NCBI RefSeq assembly: GCF_910591885.1
Contig: NC_063283.1
Location: 5,875,001 to 5,939,000 of the forward strand
Direction: 5' to 3'
DNA: 64,000 nucleotides
Source: Bombus terrestris
Taxonomy: Eukaryota; Arthropoda; Insecta; Hymenoptera; Apidae
In this document: positions 39,467 through 51,052 of the stretch, piece after piece
How positions within the stretch are numbered: the first letter of the stretch is position 1
Layout of the letters: each line of letters opens with the position of its first letter
The notes under the pieces: model-generated
Told to the model about the DNA's origin: nothing
Seen by the model: only the letters and a program-made list of their open reading frames with translations
Databases searched by the model: none
Made by a program: the position numbers and the translations under genes

Positions 39467-42400
39467 TCAAGTAATTTGTAATTTACTTAACACAAAGATC
39501 AAAATATATATAAACTTCATGTAACTATAATGGAAATTCAAATATGCCGCGCCGTTGCAATTAACTTGTTTTACAAGATCATCAATAATAACAGGGTAAC
39601 TCGCTACACGTTGAATTTGGTGAACTTCTAACTGTAGATGTTGAGTTTCGTCCTGTAAAAAAAAGGACATTTGCATTTGTTTTAAATAATATAAATCTAC
39701 ATTAATAAACCTATTCATCATCGTAAAATTTTACGTTATTTATTCACAATGTGCGATTATTGTTCTTGGATTGATCAAATTTTAGCGAGAATCAGATCTG
39801 AGGCAAAGCCAGATAAAAAGAAACGTCGTAGCTATGTTGATCCAGTTATAGTAGTTCATGGAGGCGCGGGAAAAGTTCCACGAACGAAACGTAAACACAT
39901 ACTCTTTGAGGTTTGAAAAATATTATGTACTTTTAATTTAAAATTAATTAATATTATTTTTAAAAAAATGTTTATAAATAAATTACTATAACATTAATTA
40001 TAGAAATAAAAAGTAATTATTTATAAAACATACCTGATAGTTAGTAAACCTTTTTGTAAATAATTATTAGATCCTTATTGATACAAATAGGTTAAAAATG
40101 CCGCCATTGAAGCGTATAGTGATCTTATTAATGGTCGATCAGCAGTGGATGCGGTAGAAAAAGGAATCGTTTATATGGAAAGTAAGCCGTTTTTTAATTG
40201 TGCGAAAGGTGGTTCTTTGGACGTTAACGATGAAATTGTCACGGATGCTGCTATAATGACGATACGCGACGCTGGATGTGTAGGCGCTGTTCGTGACATA
40301 GAACATCCTATTTCTTTAGGTATATATTTTATTTAACAAATCAGTGTACGGTTAAAAACATTTCCAGTTAACGATCTACCCCAATTTCCAATTTCAATTT
40401 CTAATTATAGCACGGAAGGTATTAGAGAAAACGGAACATGTTCTAATCGTCGAGAATGGAGCTCAAAAATTTGCCTTAGATAACGGAATTTCAATTTTAC
40501 CGCCGGGAAGTTTAAACATATCCGAATCATTAATGTCAAATTTTGAATCGTTAACATGTTGTATGAATGAAGACCAGGAAGAAAGTGAATGGAAAAATGA
40601 TGCTAAGGGTAAAAAAAAAGAATGCGATTCGGATTGTTTTATAAATCGACCTCAAGACGGTGAAGCATATCCGTATTGTGTATTATCTACTGATTTAGAC
40701 TGGGATGATCCGATAACTGTACAGGTGTGTTTTCTATGGCACCATTATTTTATAATACTACTAGATTCTAGACACATTATAAAATCATAAATTACAATTT
40801 TTATTTAATCCTAAACTATGTTTCTTTGTTAGTATATCTACAAAAGAATAAACAAAAATCTAATAGCTACTATAACTCCTCAAGTTTTATAAAATACAGT
40901 TAAAAAATATGAATATTAGGTTAGTGCGGTTGGAGTAGTAGCATACGATCGTAAGAAACGGCTTGCAAGCGGAACATCGACAGCTGGAGAACCTCGAAAG
41001 CCAGTTGGTTCCATCAGCTCAATCGGTACGGTAATTGGTTGCGGCATTTACACAGATGAACATGGCTGTACCTCTGTATCTGGTAACGATACAAGCATCT
41101 ATTGCTATGCACCAGCACGGAGAATAGTTAAAAAATTATCTGAAGATATATCGATTAACACCGCAGTAAACACAGTGCTACAGAACTTCGAAAATGAAAC
41201 CGGGGAATCTCACATAGGTGCCATTGCGTTAGACGCAAAAGGCGAGCCTTGCGTTTCCTTCAATTGCACACATTTCCCATGGGCTTTCTGCCAGAAAGGT
41301 TACGTTTATTATGGGATGGCGCAAAACGAGAAGTATTGGGAAAAAATAACTATATTAGAGCGACCTTTAGATTGTATGTGTATAAGTTCCGACGATGAGG
41401 ATTAGAGAAATGTTAATTAAATATTTCATTTTATACGTATTATACTAGACGAATTTAACTGTATAAATGTCTATTTTTAACAATGTTAATATTTGTACCT
41501 ATAGCAATATTAGTATCTTGTTATTTTAAAGTTAATATTATACTTTTACATACCGGAAATATAATACTATGATTTGAATCATATATTCCATACATGGAGA
41601 ACGCAGGCGTTGGGCCCTTGAAAGTAATTCCGAAAAGCTTGTCCATTTCCAAAAGCATCGAGTAGATTTCTTCTCGTCTTACGTCTGTTATATTTTCATG
41701 TGTTATCACCTGGAAGTAATATTTACAAAAATATTTAATGTCGTTACTTTTAATTCTTTTAACATTATTTTTCTCATAAGAGAATTACCATGCCTAACGG
41801 AGCCCACGTAAGCAAACATATTTCATCCGAATCGACTTCATTAAGGCATAGGGTTCGGTACTTGTTATTCCTCGTCTGATAGCCAGGATTGCCTAAAATA
41901 GAGAAGAAGTAACAAGTTTAAAATCAGACACAAGAAAGATATGATTATATACTCACTGATATTTTTATAAAATAATGACGATTTAACATACCAATTTTCC
42001 CCTCAATGTTCTTTAAGTCAACAAAGGCCACGTCTCCAACATCAGACATCATGCAGTCAAAGGCAATCAAATCTTTCCCAACTCCGTTCGCTACAAATCA
42101 CATTGTTTTCTTATTTAATCAGCACACAAATCATGCTACGCGATTTTATTATCACGCCACGTGTAAGTACACACCTTGGATATTCAAGGCATGTAAATTA
42201 TATGGCATTTGGCCGTCACTGTCACTCAGACCAACAACGGAACTCTCTGTAAAAAAGTTAGCAACTGCTTCCGTGTCCGAACAATAAGACTTTGTACCTG
42301 ATATATTCTTCAGAGCAGCCACAAAAGCGTACCATCCTACGAAAATGTGTTTTGACCGTCATTAAACAATTTTGAAAGAGTTTAAAAATATTTTAAATTA

Positions 42401-45400
42401 TTTATATTGCTAAACATATAGAAATCAATTGAAAATATTTAAAGAAAAATTAGCCGATATAATATCAATAAGAATATTAATAAGTATTATTTATATTTTT
42501 CATTATTTCATAACAATATGCAATAATTAATTTCTATTTATTGATTAACAGGAACATTGAAGATTTTGTTTAACAACTTTATCTATAAATATGAAATAAG
42601 ATTCATCTAAAGATCACTATCCAATAGAATCATTCAGAAAATGGAAATATTCTCACCAACGTCTCGATATCCCGTGAAACACGCCTTGACTCCTTTCAAG
42701 TCTTTCAAACTCTTGATCCATGAATCCTGTTGGACGATAGCCGCAATTCTAACGAAGTCATTGTTCCTCTTGGGTACCACCTGCACGATCGTTTTTAGAC
42801 CCATTCTGAAATAATATCCTAAACACTGTAACCACTATCATCTCTATCCACAACTTTATGCAACTTGAATGTTTACTTACTTTCTGGCGTCAAACAGCTC
42901 CTCAGGCTTTGCAACGAATATATCCGCACGCTCGGTCTTGAGACTCTTTAAACAACCTGCTCTGCTCAATTCCTGGATACACGAAATTGCTGGTTCCACG
43001 CCATACACGATCGAAGCTTCCCTGAGCCACCGACACTTATTCTCTTCCAAATTGGACGCGACGCACCATTTCACCCTTCTCGATGGATGACACGTTGCAC
43101 GATTATTAGCGGTCATGAAACGAGGAACTGTGGTCAAGTGTTACTATTGTTATTATTGGAGAAACAAAATCTTATAATTTAACTTTTTCATAGTGCAATA
43201 TGAAAGAAATTCGAGCAAACTCCTCTATGTATCTTGAAAGCCATTATTTTCCTATTTCTTAGTATCTTATTACGCTATGAAAAAGTTAATCTTTAATTAA
43301 TAAGATATGATAAGATATAGTGATATATGATGAGTAGACTGCGGATTTTTACTTATGGGTGATTTAAGGATATAAAAATGCACAGAATGTTCATAAGATG
43401 TAAACATAGATTTGCACAAACATCCACAGTCTAATGACAAATTAATGAAAATCATTTTAAAAAATCAATTCTATCTGATTAGTTAGAAAATAAACAAAAT
43501 AAGAAAACTTCTTTAATAGAATTTTTAAATAAATTTTTCTTGAAAAAGATCGAGTGTTGTTCATGTCGTAATTAATCGTCGCTAATTACATCTTGTTAGG
43601 AAGTCCTCCGGCGTTTCCAGAGTATCTGTGCTCACCGGCGTCAGATGATAATTTTCCAACAATTGGCGTAGTATCGAACTAAACTTGTCCATTTTCAAGG
43701 AGCTCATCATCTTCTCCACCTTTTCTGCTACCTCTCTGGTAAAAGGCAAACATCACTTAAAAGATACATTACTCGATCAAATCCTTTTTATTAAAATCTC
43801 TTCTTTTACTAACGATCTAGCGACGACCATCGGCCATGGTTTTGTTATCCATACGCATGGTTTGTCAAGTTTCACGGGCCTCGTCGTACCATCCGGACAA
43901 AGATACTTGTAATTTTCTTTACTGATCCGTTCCGTCTAATTTCATACATGGTTTCGTTAACAAACTGCTTGAAGTTGTGATATCACGCTACTCAAAATAA
44001 TTAACACGTTCCATAGCAGACAAAAATTAGCATGTTTCTCTATTTAAACATTCATAGGCAAGTATAAAAATATTTCTTGATCTACTGCAAAAAGGCATGA
44101 AAATGTCAAGAACTCACCTTCCTTTTTTTTTTTTTTTTTTTTTAGTTACATATTTCACTTTTAAAGTTCAATCAATCGCTTATTTTATATCTTAATACTT
44201 TAATCTAAGTCTACATACTATTCTGAACTTTAGAATATCAGGCGAGAAAGTGATTATTCTGATATTGATTATTGGTTTTAAGATAATAGTTTCGTTTGTG
44301 CTATTTATGGAACATGTTTAAAAAGGGACAATATTTCGGCCCTTTCATTTTTCTTCATTCTTGCATTATTTCGAATAGTCATTTGTTTATCTGAAATTAA
44401 TCCCTCTACCTTGAAATGCAGCAAGGTATCATTTAATCTAACCCAGGCAATGTCACCTGCGTTATCAGTGAGGCAGAATAAAGCACCTTCGCGACCGTAA
44501 TAGGCATCATTCGTATAACAGCCGACTGGATTATCGCACGCGGCACAAAGGTTCCTATACTTCGATTCTACGAGCAAGAAGATGGGAATGGAGTAACTAC
44601 ATAGTGTATTATTTTTAGTTGACTTCAACTGCACAAATACTTACTTAATTTACTATCATATGTGGTATCGGCGGTCCAAGCACCAGCTATACAAGCTGCC
44701 TCGAAGAAATTCGACAAACCGTCCATTCGATTCTCCAACAACGTCTTGTCCGGATCACATTTTCTCAATATTACCCATTCGTCAAAGTACTACAATTGTG
44801 ATACAGGTATGTAAATGTTTTGATAGTTCATTTGTATTTTTAAGTAATACTATTTTGTATGACCAATTTTATATTTATGTTCAATTATATTATTGGATGC
44901 TATAAAGGCCTTAGCATCACATGTTAATTTAAAGTAAAGTGTACCCAAACATTTGTAGTTAAATAATTGTTGTACGCAGTGATTACTTTCTACGGGATCT
45001 AAAAAAATAATATTTCTCTTTTGATATTTGATTTTCATAATAAAAATTATGTAATAAATTAATTGCATTTTTTATACATTTTTCTATAAGAAAAAAGAAT
45101 TGTAAACAACACTATTTATTTATATTACTTGATATTTGTGTAACATCTGAAAAAATTACGATTCCCAAAATGTGTGTCAAAATAATGATTCCATTATGTA
45201 AAGGCTCTAGATAAGAGTTAGATTCAAACTGTTAACATAGGTAGGCCAATATTGATTCACAAACGTAACTTGATGAGAACATAGTAACAAAGTTTGTAGG
45301 TAATATGTAAGAAAAGAATGAATAATTTATTGATGCGTTTCATGAACACAGAAGAGTTTTGAGTGTTCTAAGGCCATTTTTGCATCCAGAGATACAACTG

Positions 45401-47239
45401 TAATTAGTTATTAAAGAGGAAGTACATATTGTGAATTCTAATTGACTGTATTTTATATAAAGTAATTAATATTTTTAATAGAATTCTTCTCAGAAGAAGT
45501 GATTTATATACATATAAATAGTAAGAAGCAAATTATTTTCTTTGATATTCCAGTACTTATAATCTTATTTTGAACGATTGGGTTGTATTATCTCAGAAAA
45601 GTAATATCTTTTATAGAACACAGACACGATAAACAAGGAATAGTTATAAGAAAATTAACCGTAGAAAATGCATTGGTCCAATCATCGGTGGTATCCAGTC
45701 CAGGATGACAGAATCTCTTACCCTTAACGTCCCATATATTCCTCACATCCTTAGATACTATGACTACCATCTCATAACGTTGCTTCTCTACCAAAAGATA
45801 ATGTAACATCGAAGAAACGTGAATTTCAATTTCTCACGTGATGGCAACTGGTAAAATAATTTTAATCGCTGTTCGATTTACTTTGTAATTACCATCTGGA
45901 AGCATTCTTAGCTCGTTCGTGACTAGAATGTTGTATTCGTTGTACGCGGATGCTGCGACCAGATCTTCCGGTTCCATTACGGTAAAGTCGGCTTTGGCCA
46001 TGGTCAATCGCCGCAGGCAATTAAACCTGTGTAATTGATGTGCCGTTAAAAAACAAGACGCGAAACGCGGAAAAGGGAATCGATCAATACTCTTCAAAAA
46101 GTATAAAGTAGCATTCAGACGATCATTATTATTGTCAATATTTAAAATTCTCAACATTGCATTGATAATTATGTCTTGATCGTCCACAAGATGTCTTATA
46201 CACAATAATGGTGAGTATCTTAACTATTGATACTAATATTGATAATAATATTAATAATATCGTTATTGTCAATATTACAGGGTTCTCAACATTGTCGTAC
46301 ATAGGAGACACTCTAGAGCCTAGACAGTCAATTTTTTTTGCCAATACAATATTGTCAATATTTATCGACAAACTACAGTTTCCTCATACATTCAATATTA
46401 TTGATAATACATTCAATTTCACGTTAGCGTTTAACGATATCAAATCACAAGAAAGCATGTTCAGCCATTATATATTTCAACATTATCAACGAAAGAAGAT
46501 AAGAACGTATGGAGCACAATTATTTTTCATCAAACCACATCGACAATATTCGAAATATTGATAATACTTCTCTATACTAATACTAGAGGGTCTCTATAAT
46601 ATTGAGAACCCTGAAATATCGACAATAATATTAATAGTCTGAATACCCTTTAAAAGAGTCTTAATTTATCGATCTTTCTATAAATTTGTTATACTCGCCT
46701 ATCATTTCCTATAACACACTCTACCTGACTCCCTGAGATTACCAACTGCTTGCAAAGTTCGCGGACCTTTTTTGTTGTATGAATGCTCTCGACCACGCAT
46801 AGTTTCACTGAAACGACGGTGTTTCTATTTTTTTTTCTCTTGCAAAACTCTTTCTCCTCCTCTCGAGCAAAGGGGATATCATGACTACATAATTTGTTAC
46901 CAATGACGAACAAATTGCTCGCCGCTCAAAGTAAATGGAGGGATCGTGTTAACGCAGATTTCTATGATACTCTACGATATTATTCTCTTATGGTACTTGA
47001 GTATTTTAAAATCCTATTGTTATCTTCAGCTATTAAAGGCATTGCATGGATTTAAGGAAGAATTTTTAATATCTTTTTTTTAACTTGTATATTTTATAGA
47101 ATATTGATGATACGGGGATCGTGGATATTAATTAAAATTACTTACAATTTTCAGCGTTGATACTTTGATGAACAAACGCGATGAAGATGAGTAAAACAAA
47201 TAATCGAATATCCATCTTTGACGACCTTCCCACCGGCAT
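39467..47239 (-). CDS. Bilobal transferrin lacking iron-binding residues, with hydrophobic C-terminal tail (754 aa)
   Basis: Fifteen exons on the minus strand: 47146-47239, 46699-46924, 45882-46026, 45660-45785, 44645-44789, 44410-44567, 43814-43935, 43590-43735, 42881-43127, 42657-42805, 42175-42336, 41992-42090, 41789-41892, 41554-41709 and 39467-39652. Phases close to 754 aa, near the size of other bilobal transferrins. There is a signal peptide, then an N-lobe from VKLCVVE and a C-lobe from VKWCVASNLEENKC. By eye against human transferrin, N-lobe Asp63 is Glu, Thr120 is Pro, Arg124 is Thr, and Tyr188 and His249 are lost; only Tyr95 remains. The C-lobe also lacks its Asp, second Tyr and His. 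Residues after NCNGAA end in a hydrophobic tail, as in GPI-anchored transferrins. It is probably Tsf3-like and not an iron carrier. Exon 7 could start 30 bp later. Intron 2 needs a GC donor. The last intron houses the gene at 39749-41405. Confidence 0.87.
39749..41405 (+). CDS. Isoaspartyl peptidase/L-asparaginase (ASRGL1) family protein, probable pseudoenzyme (396 aa)
   Basis: Four exons, 39749-39910, 40091-40319, 40411-40724 and 40920-41405, join in phase to 396 aa. Family marks: VDPVIVVHGGAGKVP near residue 32, SAVDAVEKG, ARKVLEKTEHVLIVENGAQK, VGVVAYDRKKRLASGTSTAG, GCGIYTDEHG and a C-terminal THFPWAF..GYVYYGM like the human SMPWAA..GKLHFGI. Active enzymes self-cleave before a Thr nucleophile in a GTVGAV motif; here the motif reads SAVGVV, with Ala (or Ser one residue earlier) in that place. 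The substrate-binding Arg and Asp of GRVGDSP are also absent. Residues about 165-215 form an acidic, Cys-containing insert ahead of the missing cleavage site. It lies wholly inside the last intron of the transferrin gene on the other strand. Fold assignment is strong; activity is doubtful. Confidence 0.87.
44123..44143. repeat. 21-base T homopolymer
   Basis: A run of 21 T on the plus strand in intron 6 of the transferrin gene. Length may vary between individuals or reads. Confidence 0.9.
46255..46640. mobile_element. MITE-like element with terminal inverted repeats in transferrin intron 2
   Basis: The left end has ttattgtcaatatta then cagggttctcaa. The right end, reverse-complemented, has ttattgtcgatattt then cagggttctcaa, with weaker similarity to a shared 'ctctag'. 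A partial extra copy of the left motif lies at about 46125-46165. No transposase frame or clean target duplication was found; the CAGGG core recalls hAT ends, but that is tentative. Confidence 0.5.
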
Positions 47240-50200
47240 CTTCTTCAAGGACGTATCGTAAGTGTTTGATTTTCACTTTTTCACAAGATTCTTCAAGCTA
47301 TTTATCAAAAACTAATACACGATATTTTTCATGTAATGTTTTATACTAAAAACAAACTGATGTACAGAAATAGAGTGTGCAAGGGTTTCATTATTTATAA
47401 CAGTAATTACACTTGTCGCACCGTTATAGTTGACGAGGTAAACGCTAGTTTAATGAATATGCAAACACATTAATTAGTAACGGAACTAACGGTGTTACGC
47501 ATCAACTTCAATAAAACTTCGAATACAAATAGAAAACCAACAAGCATTTTATTAATTTTTTATTGTGTATAATTGCATCTATAAATACTCGATGATTTAA
47601 AAGATATTTAGCAACAAAGATCAAGTTTCATCTATTGATACAATCAATCGGGTTTGCCAGTTACATCTCCTCTTTTGTTATACTATCTACTTTTCTTCAT
47701 TCTTGTATCGCTGCTATTAGCGTTATCATTACGCGCGTAGATTGGACAAACTTTAGTTAATATTCCATGAATAATTCTATTCGAAGTTTCATTGAAATCG
47801 ACGAGTAAAGCTTCACGCAGTCTGGTCGTCGGTTTTCCTCGATTCTGATGTAAGTCGACAGAAATGATTGGGAGACAATTAATACGGACACCGAAATGAA
47901 AACAGAAACGATCACAGATAACCAAATCCACAACGATAATTATTCATGTCTGTTTACAAGACAACTTGATGAATCAACGCAAGGATCCTCTTACAATCGT
48001 TCTTTATAAAAAATTCTTCGTCATTTATGAAATGACATCATCGACTGAATCTTCAATTATCATGAAAACAAGTATTATTCGACTGTTTCCTAACAACACG
48101 TACCTTCACCTTTCAACCAGTGCACCAAATTCTCTTGATATACAATAAAATACTCTCTAGGCAGAGTGCTAAAGACAGATGTCCAACAATCGAAATAGAA
48201 AACAGTAACGGGTAGACAACAGACACGGTCTGTTTCGAGGGGAATGAGTATGAATTATGTGAAAAAGGTCAGCCGGTTCGGCTGCATGAATAACTCGTTT
48301 CAACAGAGTCTTTGGAGATGTAAAGAACGACAACGATCGACGAATTTACCACATGGCGCCCGGTACACGAGGAGGTGGATTTCTTTGCATTCGATGCGTC
48401 TACCTCTACATGTAACTCCACGCAGACTGGATTAAATTGAAACTGGCTGCTGATGCGACCAATAGTCCAGTAGGGAACTGGAATTATTGAGGCTGGTGGG
48501 GGCTTATGCGTAATATAACATGTTGGTACAGTAGATGACGTTAATGTTCATGAACAATCCGAAACGAATTTAATCAATACTTGGCACAAGTGAATTTTTA
48601 TGTGACGCATACTATTTAGTAAATTGTAAAAGCTATGGATTATAATTGGTTGAGAGTTATTACTGCATTTGATGCACATGTGAAAGGAGAAGAACAGGAC
48701 TGATGTTTCTTACTGATGATAATTTACATCCTCCTACACAGTGGCTGCATGTGTGCCTCTGTTATATTTTCCGCGTATTTTCTCAATAAGTCTTGTTGTC
48801 GTTATATAAACGGAAAATCCAGAGAATTAATTGTGGGTTAATTCAACGAATCAGTTAATTTGAATCAGATGTGGAACAATCTTCGTGTAGTTGTTGTTAA
48901 CTTCTTGATAATCATAGTAGGTTTTTGATACCTTTGACTCTTTCTGTTCAAGTTTCATCACTCATGTCATTTTAATTAAAACAAAAATTCGATTAATCGT
49001 ATAATATACACAGCACTTCATCAATATTTACATTATTATCAGTATTATCAGTATCATTTTATTGATTAGGATTAAAGAATGTCATAAATACAATCTATGC
49101 TATTTGCAAAAACAGTAACATATTCATAGAACATGAATTATTCATCATGTTTATCAATCATCGTAATTTAATTATTTTAGCAATTATATTGTTTCGTGTA
49201 TTTAATCATTCTATAGTTATATTATTAAACACATAATTCGCAAAGAATAGCTACACATATCTTCCACAAATTTAATTAATTAGGAAATAACACAGGATCC
49301 GAAATCTTAAACTTTTCTTGTAACTGTGATTTCTCTATGCATGCTTCTCACGTAGAGGTCTAAGTCATGCTACAATTACTACTGAATTATTTTGTTGATA
49401 AGTGTAGGAACGAAGATTGGTAGCAAATTATTGTTATGTTACGTAGTATCATTTCTCTTAAAGCATACACATCGTCATCATCATAAAATATTTTCAAACA
49501 AAGGCCTTTAAAATTGCAAAAGAATAAATTCATGAAAATTTAAATATTAAATATTCCATCTTTTTTAACTATCACAAGACATTTTTATTATTATTATTTA
49601 TTATTATATATTTATTTATTACCTTATTAGAGAATATTTGAATAAATTAAAAAAATTGTTAAGGTATTCAAATAATTAAACATCCAATACAATTTTTGCG
49701 CAAAAAATTTTTATTCGATTTAAAGTTATAGTATCCACTACATAAAAATTACAAATGACATATACATACATGTTTGACGATAAGCCTTGTTCGACCAAGA
49801 TAACTAATCAACATTGATAGAAGACTATATATAAGTACTAAAAATGACTGATTAATATTTGTGAGATATTTCAACTACTCGTATCATTTTTTTTACGACG
49901 TAGTGATTTTTTATAAAACGTAATTAATCAATTCTTTTGTAACCATAAAGATTAAATTAATATTCATATAATAATCTAACAGTACTGGTTATGAAAAAAC
50001 TCACTTTTCAATATAATTTTTTAAATAGTCTTTTTCATAACATGTGTTAGGATAGATAAAATCTTCTTCTCTGTAAATACGGAGATTTTGTCATGTGATC
50101 AAATATCAGTTATCATAAAGTTCATCTTATGCATACATATGTGTGTATCTGCATATGAATGACCTTGAGTCGCTCACATCTATGTATATGTATGTATATG

Positions 50201-51052
50201 TATGTATATGTATGTAATGTATATGTGCATATATATGTATGTCCATATCGAAGGTAAAAGTATCTCAAACTTCGAACTCGAAGCTTGACACTTGACACAA
50301 TCAGTAGTTAGTAGCGCTAGTATAGCTGTATGTGGAGGTACGTTAACTCCACGTGATTCGCTGCCAAGACATCAGTATACAGCCTCCGTACTTTCTGTCA
50401 GTACGTTCAGTACTTTGCTTCTGTGATATTGACGATATGGAAGGAGAACAAATAATCAGAAGAAACAACTCTAGGTTCTATGTATTATATTATTAATATT
50501 ATTCAGTGTAATATAATATATTTAATTTATTCTCTTACGAACAATAATCCTTTTTATTGTAGAAAAATAAGCCGTATTAATATCATTGAAGATGCAGATA
50601 AAGTATATCATCCAATAATGCAGAGGGTGTTTATTGCGTCGTTATTTATATAAAGTACAAATATAGAGGAATCATATGTAGGAGCAAATTCATTGAACGC
50701 GGTTAATTCGATAAGTGAACTTTCACAGACTAGAGTGCCATTTTTTAATGTTTGTTATAAAGTACGCAACATAATTTTTATCGAATATTTACAATGTTAC
50801 TAAATTATATCTATAGATATATATGATAAGTTATCTTTTTCGTACCAGTGTTTCCTCTCTTATCTTACTTTATATTCGTTCTATGTATTTATTGTTTTCA
50901 TTTATATATGTGTCTGGAATGTTTCTAATTAGTTATGTATATTAATATATTTTGATTTCAGAAAACAATGCTGAATTTAAGCATTGTTCCCTAGACTGAA
51001 ATATTTAAGACAATATTTTTCTGATGTATTGGTTACTGTAACGCCATAAAAA
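47240..51052. other. Intergenic between transferrin and MFSD6
   Basis: Upstream flank of the transferrin gene and of MFSD6. It contains a microsatellite at 50181-50240. A non-coding first exon of MFSD6 may lie near 50330-50480 (less A+T-rich, no long frame). The minus open frame at 47683-47931 has no recognised homology and is not called. Confidence 0.5.
50181..50240. repeat. TATGTATATG microsatellite
   Basis: Three perfect 10-bp units followed by degenerate ATGTAT repeats. Confidence 0.85.

Noticed and set aside
41521..41709. Transferrin ending at the stop after KSIILTLK
   Set aside because: The sequence after 41554 begins with a strong GTATGT donor, and the exon at 39652 supplies the missing C-lobe end in phase.
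43577..47239. A separate single-lobe transferrin ending at TAG after TRCN
   Set aside because: An AGAT/GTAATT donor just before that stop joins in phase to the C-lobe exon at 43127, giving a normal bilobal protein.
47683..47931. Minus-strand 82-aa frame upstream of transferrin
   Set aside because: No recognised domain and no clear splice sites; an overlapping frame has a hydrophobic run, but neither is convincing.
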